Below are positions 5,137 to 6,044 of a stretch of 6,044 nucleotides of DNA, piece after piece. The notes under the pieces were generated by a model. It did not search any database. It was not told the origin of the DNA and saw only the letters and a program-made list of their open reading frames with translations. Source of the DNA: Candidatus Omnitrophota bacterium (GTDB lineage: Bacteria; Omnitrophota; Gorgyraeia; Duberdicusellales; 4484-171); the NCBI GenBank assembly GCA_028717025.1, contig JAQUOR010000106.1:1-6044 (forward strand), in the 5' to 3' direction. A program made the translations under genes and the position numbers. How positions within the stretch are numbered: the first letter of the stretch is position 1; the number at the start of each line of letters is the position of its first letter.

Positions 5137-5190
5137 TCACCGGAATGCCACTCAATCTGACGCAAATAACCTGCCAGAACGATATTGGTA
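5137..5190. other. Spacer after hemW with no recognisable element
   Basis: This 54-bp stretch between the hemW stop and the promoter at 5191 shows no convincing hairpin plus T-run, no repeat like elements A-C and no open frame of note. How hemW transcription ends is not apparent. Confidence 0.5.
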
Positions 5191-5218
5191 TTGACCGTCC
5201 CCGTAAAAAATGTATAAT
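5191..5218 (+). promoter_or_regulatory. Near-consensus sigma70-type promoter for the sugar phosphotransferase gene
   Basis: TTGACC (5191-5196, 5/6) and TATAAT (5213-5218, 6/6) are spaced by 16 bp, the best promoter match in the window. Transcription would begin near 5225 and leave a leader of about 60 nt that includes a run of eight T (5236-5243). Because this promoter lies between hemW and the next gene, the phosphotransferase probably starts a new transcription unit. Confidence 0.7.
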
Positions 5219-5279
5219 TTTATGGTGCCATGTGGTTTTTTTTATCCTCTCTATGATCCTTCCATAAATTCATGCGCGT

Positions 5280-5287
5280 GAGGTGAT
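5280..5287 (+). promoter_or_regulatory. Shine-Dalgarno (GAGGTGAT) deciding the start at 5288
   Basis: GAGGTGAT is fully complementary to the usual 16S rRNA 3' tail and abuts the ATG at 5288. Its AGG core is 4 nt from the start codon, a workable distance. This supports 5288 over the in-frame ATG at 5309. Confidence 0.8.
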
Positions 5288-6044
5288 ATGCTGAAAGAAC
5301 ACACCAGGATGATCCGTAAGCTTGCAATCGTTACCGATCTTTTGGTGGTGACTGCTGCCTTTTTTATGGGCCATGCGCTTTGGAGCGCGGTGCGCCATAA
5401 TATCTACCCTTTAAACGCGTATCTTGCCTTATTGCCGTTATTACTGCTTATCTGGGGGGTCCTTCTGTATCATTTCGGTATTTACGATTCCATCAGGGTC
5501 GAACAGATACCTGCCATTTTATTTGCGTTATTTAAATCGGCTGTTTTTGCGTTTATTACCTTTAGCACTTTCATGTATCTTTTTAAGATGAGCTATGTAA
5601 GCAGGGCATTTATCCTTTTTTTATTTATCCTGACTACGCTTTGTATCTCACTGGAGAAGGGCACGCTTATCGTATTGTTGCGTTTTATCCGCAAGAAGGG
5701 CTTTAATTACCGGCGGATGTTGATCGTAGGAACGAATAAGCGCGCCCAGGATTTTATGAAGCTCGTCATACTGCATGATGAATGGGGCCTTAAACTAGTC
5801 GGCTTTATCGATGAGGAAAAGGGCAAAATCGGGACCACGGTTGGAGCAGGATATGCCGTCCTTGGAGGGTTAGCTGATATCCCCGATATTATCCACAATA
5901 ACGTCATTGATGAAATTATTTTTGTGATACCGCACTCCGGGCTCGATAAAGTGCAGGAGAGTATGCATTTCTGTGAAGCCGAGGGGTTAAAGATACATCT
6001 TGCGGTCGATTACGCGGAGCTTAAATTCTCCAAAGCGAAACAAA
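5288..6044 (+). CDS. Polyprenyl-phosphate sugar phosphotransferase, N-terminal part (cut by right edge)
   Basis: The frame is open for 252 residues and runs off the window. It is the N-terminal half of an exopolysaccharide-type initiating enzyme (PglC/WbaP-like large form), which puts the first sugar-phosphate on undecaprenyl phosphate at the inner membrane. After a short basic N-terminus (MLKEHTRMIRK) come four membrane segments at about 12-34, 43-65, 77-98 and 105-125. A Rossmann-like CoA_binding_3 domain follows: RRMLIVGTNKRAQDF (142-156), LKLVGFIDEEKG (169-180), VLGGLADIPDII and VIDEIIFVIPHSG (206-218). The catalytic sugar transferase domain and last membrane segment should lie beyond the edge, so activity cannot be verified here. 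No internal stop is seen. It has its own strong promoter and ribosome binding site and is probably the first gene of a polysaccharide cluster. The N-terminal architecture is distinctive; the sugar specificity is unknown. Confidence 0.92.
   Translation, partial: MLKEHTRMIRKLAIVTDLLVVTAAFFMGHALWSAVRHNIYPLNAYLALLPLLLLIWGVLLYHFGIYDSIRVEQIPAILFALFKSAVFAFITFSTFMYLFKMSYVSRAFILFLFILTTLCISLEKGTLIVLLRFIRKKGFNYRRMLIVGTNKRAQDFMKLVILHDEWGLKLVGFIDEEKGKIGTTVGAGYAVLGGLADIPDIIHNNVIDEIIFVIPHSGLDKVQESMHFCEAEGLKIHLAVDYAELKFSKAKQ

Noticed and set aside
5222..5243. ATGG/CCAT stem followed by eight T, possible hemW terminator
   Set aside because: The stem is only 4 bp and the site lies downstream of the strong promoter of the next gene, where a terminator would block that gene.

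Overview
The window looks like ordinary chromosome from a Gram-negative-type bacterium with moderate G+C. It holds seven protein genes, mostly as single transcription units on alternating strands. The gene mix suggests an uncultured lineage such as Omnitrophota or a deltaproteobacterial relative: a heme-chaperone radical SAM protein, an SPL-type radical SAM protein, an orphan B12-binding-type radical SAM protein, a small secreted coiled-coil protein and exopolysaccharide glycosyltransferases. The taxonomic guess also leans on the degenerate heptamer repeats in the spacers. It is only an inference, as there is no rRNA or other marker gene here.

Layout: (1) 1-398, minus strand: the N-terminal 132 residues of a family 2 glycosyltransferase that runs off the left edge. 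(2) 399-550: divergent spacer with a candidate promoter for each side. (3) 551-1063, plus: a small membrane-embedded HEXXH metalloprotease-like protein. (4) 1127-1981, minus: a radical SAM protein of the spore-photoproduct-lyase-like (COG1533) group. (5) 1982-2189: divergent spacer with heptamer-repeat element A, then an extended -10 promoter. (6) 2190-2543, plus: a small secreted coiled-coil protein with a strong ribosome binding site. (7) 2544-2640: convergent spacer with heptamer element B, a long imperfect hairpin followed by a T-run. (8) 2641-3897, minus: a B12-binding-domain-type radical SAM protein. (9) 3898-4011: divergent spacer with heptamer element C. (10) 4012-5136, plus: hemW. (11) 5137-5287: spacer with a near-consensus promoter. 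(12) 5288 to the right edge, plus: the first 252 residues of a polyprenyl-phosphate sugar phosphotransferase, probably the first gene of an exopolysaccharide cluster beyond the window.

The genes do not form one pathway. Three radical SAM enzymes from three different families lie within 4 kb, but each has its own orientation and spacer. The two polysaccharide genes at the edges point outward, away from each other. I find no transposase, tRNA, rRNA, CRISPR array or defence system.

The feature most worth a second look is in the spacers. Three of the five contain imperfect 7-bp tandem repeats arranged as two arms in inverted orientation. The unit sequence differs in each spacer but the design is the same. 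I treat these as members of one structural class of intergenic element.
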